A DNA stretch of 49,796 nt. Origin: an uncultured Opitutia bacterium. Its GTDB lineage: Bacteria; Verrucomicrobiota; Verrucomicrobiia; Opitutales; Opitutaceae. The stretch spans positions 1 to 49,796 of the forward strand of contig CAIRCN010000069.1 of the NCBI GenBank assembly GCA_903877135.1, given 5' to 3'. This document shows, in pieces, positions 48,687-49,796 of this stretch. Made by a program: the position numbers and the translations under genes. Position 1 is the stretch's first letter. Each line of letters opens with the position of its first letter. The notes below the pieces were generated by a model that did no database searches, was not told the DNA's origin, and saw nothing but the letters and a program-made list of their open reading frames with translations.

Positions 48687-49034
48687 CATCCTTAGAGGCG
48701 GACGCTGGATCGCTGGAAGTCGAACGGCGTTTCTGACTCCATACGTTCTTGGGACAATTCGTTTTCGAAATCACCAATCTCCGACTTACGCGTCTAACTA
48801 TGTGGAAAAGGGATATAGTTCGGGATTATCCCACGTCGAGACTGGTAGTCAGTGCCTGACACTCTGGGAGCGCAGGCGTCCCGTATGCCGCCTCCCGATT
48901 ACCGGCGTGAGCGATTATCAACCGTTTCAGAAATGAAGCTATCGGAACGATCTCTTCAAACCCTACGCACTTCTCCAGAAGTTTCACGTTACCGAGTTTT
49001 CGGCAATGATCCTCGGTAATTTCAGGGAGCTGCG
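48687..49034. other. Non-coding stretch upstream of the VapBC pair
   Basis: No gene was found here. A stem-loop lies at 48989-49019 (TTACCGAG / CTCGGTAA, exact, 15-base loop), and a small palindrome CTTCT-CC-AGAAG lies at 48970-48981. The base composition is lower in GC than in the rest of the window. Confidence 0.5.
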
Positions 49035-49062
49035 CTACGTTCGTAGTTGACTACGCTCGTAG
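49035..49062. promoter_or_regulatory. Overlapping palindromes, candidate VapB operator
   Basis: CTACG-TT-CGTAG (49035-49046) and CTACG-CT-CGTAG (49051-49062) are two copies of one palindrome 16 bases apart. A third, GTAGT-TG-ACTAC (49043-49054), bridges them. The array ends 19 bases before the antitoxin ATG, where a dimeric antitoxin would bind cooperatively. Confidence 0.65.
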
Positions 49063-49081
49063 TTTTATTTTTGTCACAGCC

Positions 49082-49294
49082 ATGAAGGAATTTCCTATTT
49101 CCACCCGCTACACTGCTGACGAACTCAAGCAACTCGATCAAACTGCAAGACAGTGTAAGATGTCGCGCGCTGAGCTGATTCACGCCCGTTCGCTCGGCAA
49201 AATCGTCACAACTCACGAACTCGCCGATTGGGCAGAAGCAGCGCTGGCAAAGAATGCTGCCAGAAAGGATCGCCGTGGTTCCCGCGCTGCTTGA
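49082..49294 (+). CDS. VapB-like antitoxin
   Basis: The 70-residue protein starts 'MKEFPISTRYTADELKQLDQ', which fits a ribbon-helix-helix type N terminus, and has a charged C-terminal tail able to wrap the toxin. The evidence is mainly its place: directly after the palindromes and overlapping the PIN-domain gene by 41 bases. No ribosome binding site is seen. Family assignment beyond 'small antitoxin' is inference. Confidence 0.7.
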   Translation: MKEFPISTRYTADELKQLDQTARQCKMSRAELIHARSLGKIVTTHELADWAEAALAKNAARKDRRGSRAA

Positions 49295-49691
49295 TTCGTC
49301 ATTCTTGATCGCTCTCGAGCGCGAGATTGAGTCCGGAGTCGCGGGACCGGCGCTCGCCTGGCTGCGGAAGTGTCGCAGTCTGGCGCAGCGACCGTTGATT
49401 GTCAGCTGCATTTCTGCGGCCGAGTTTCTTGAGGGATACGGCGCGGCCAATGAAGGCATGAAGTTCATCTGTCGTTTCATGCCTCAGAGCATCGGCTTTC
49501 AACACGCGACGAAGTGCGCAGAACTGCAGCGGCGGGCGCGCAAATCCGGTAAACGTTTTGGAGAAAATGATGCTTGGCAGATGGCTTTCGCAGAACGAGC
49601 CCATGCGTCGATTGTCGGTCGTGACCGCAAGGCATTCCTACACCTCGGCGCTCGTTACGAACAATTCGACCGACCTGTAACGGATTCCTGA
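49254..49691 (+). CDS. VapC-like PIN-domain toxin
   Basis: The 145-residue protein has the PIN-domain acidic residues: Asp14 in 'PALLDSSFLIALE', Glu57 in 'ISAAEFLEGYG', Asp106 in 'FGENDAWQMAFAERAH', and Asp124 in 'SIVGRDRKAFLHL'. Such toxins are magnesium-dependent RNases. The ATG at 49254 overlaps the antitoxin gene; a GTG at 49275 is an alternative start closer to the domain. All four acidic positions are present, so it looks functional. Confidence 0.88.
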   Translation: MLPERIAVVPALLDSSFLIALEREIESGVAGPALAWLRKCRSLAQRPLIVSCISAAEFLEGYGAANEGMKFICRFMPQSIGFQHATKCAELQRRARKSGKRFGENDAWQMAFAERAHASIVGRDRKAFLHLGARYEQFDRPVTDS

Positions 49692-49796
49692 ACACTTTGC
49701 TGGCTTTTGCACGATGTGGCACCGTGAGATGTCGAGGTGCATAGTGAGGACTCTGGCTTTGCGAGGACGCCTTCCCTGCTTGCGATTCAGAGCTGA

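Noticed and set aside
48427-48777. 116-codon minus-strand frame overlapping the TnpB remnant in another phase
   Set aside because: It does not continue the TnpB sequence and has no domain of its own.

Overview
The window reads as a chromosomal segment of a GC-rich, Gram-negative, heterotrophic bacterium, most likely of the Verrucomicrobiota (Opitutaceae-like). This is an inference from two PEP-CTERM surface proteins (one with autotransporter-type beta-strand repeats), a pseudopilin, separate GlnRS, AsnRS and GluRS genes, a large intracellular glycosidase operon, and an almost complete lack of Shine-Dalgarno sequences before start codons. No tRNA, rRNA, CRISPR array or intact transposon was seen.

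Layout. 1-1670: 3' part of a pseudopilin gene and a LamG/PEP-CTERM surface protein. 1851-5832 (minus): a hybrid sensor kinase with a periplasmic solute-binding domain, a small LuxR-type regulator, and a TlpA-like thioredoxin without a visible export signal. 5907-12140: translation block glnS, a YceH/DUF480 protein, asnS, gltX, then an M14 zinc carboxypeptidase-like protein. 12147-13289: a DUF3300 envelope protein.

13618-28408 (minus) is the most distinctive part: a compact ten-gene operon read from a DeoR-type regulator through a class II aldolase-like protein, a (alpha/alpha)6-like protein, a short lipoyl E2 protein, two further toroid glycosidase-like proteins (one DUF4450-like), a divergent GH38-like protein, E1 alpha, a PhyH-type dioxygenase and E1 beta. 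Genes overlap or are separated by 10-14 bases, so one transcript is likely. Several of the enzymes lack classical active-site residues, and none has an export signal. The whole looks like a cytoplasmic route that hydrolyses an imported glycoside, oxidises and cleaves the product, and converts a 2-oxo acid to an acyl-CoA. Substrate and products are unknown. This is the best candidate for an undescribed system.

28622-35545 (plus): haem genes hemE and hemY, then ileS, a TraR/DksA-like protein with a degenerate zinc finger, and lspA. 35622-37829 (minus): a three-gene signalling unit (LapG-like transglutaminase/protease, membrane sensor without a kinase domain, single-domain response regulator). 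38115-38987 (minus): an Xre/RES toxin-antitoxin pair. 39351-46187: exopolysaccharide genes (O-antigen-ligase/polymerase-like membrane protein, polyprenyl-phosphate sugar transferase, WcaI-like glycosyltransferase, exported clan-A glycosidase-like protein). 46498-48222: a PEP-CTERM protein with autotransporter-associated repeats. 48255-49691: a small accessory zone with a TnpB C-terminal remnant, a small basic ORF and a VapBC-type toxin-antitoxin pair behind overlapping palindromes.
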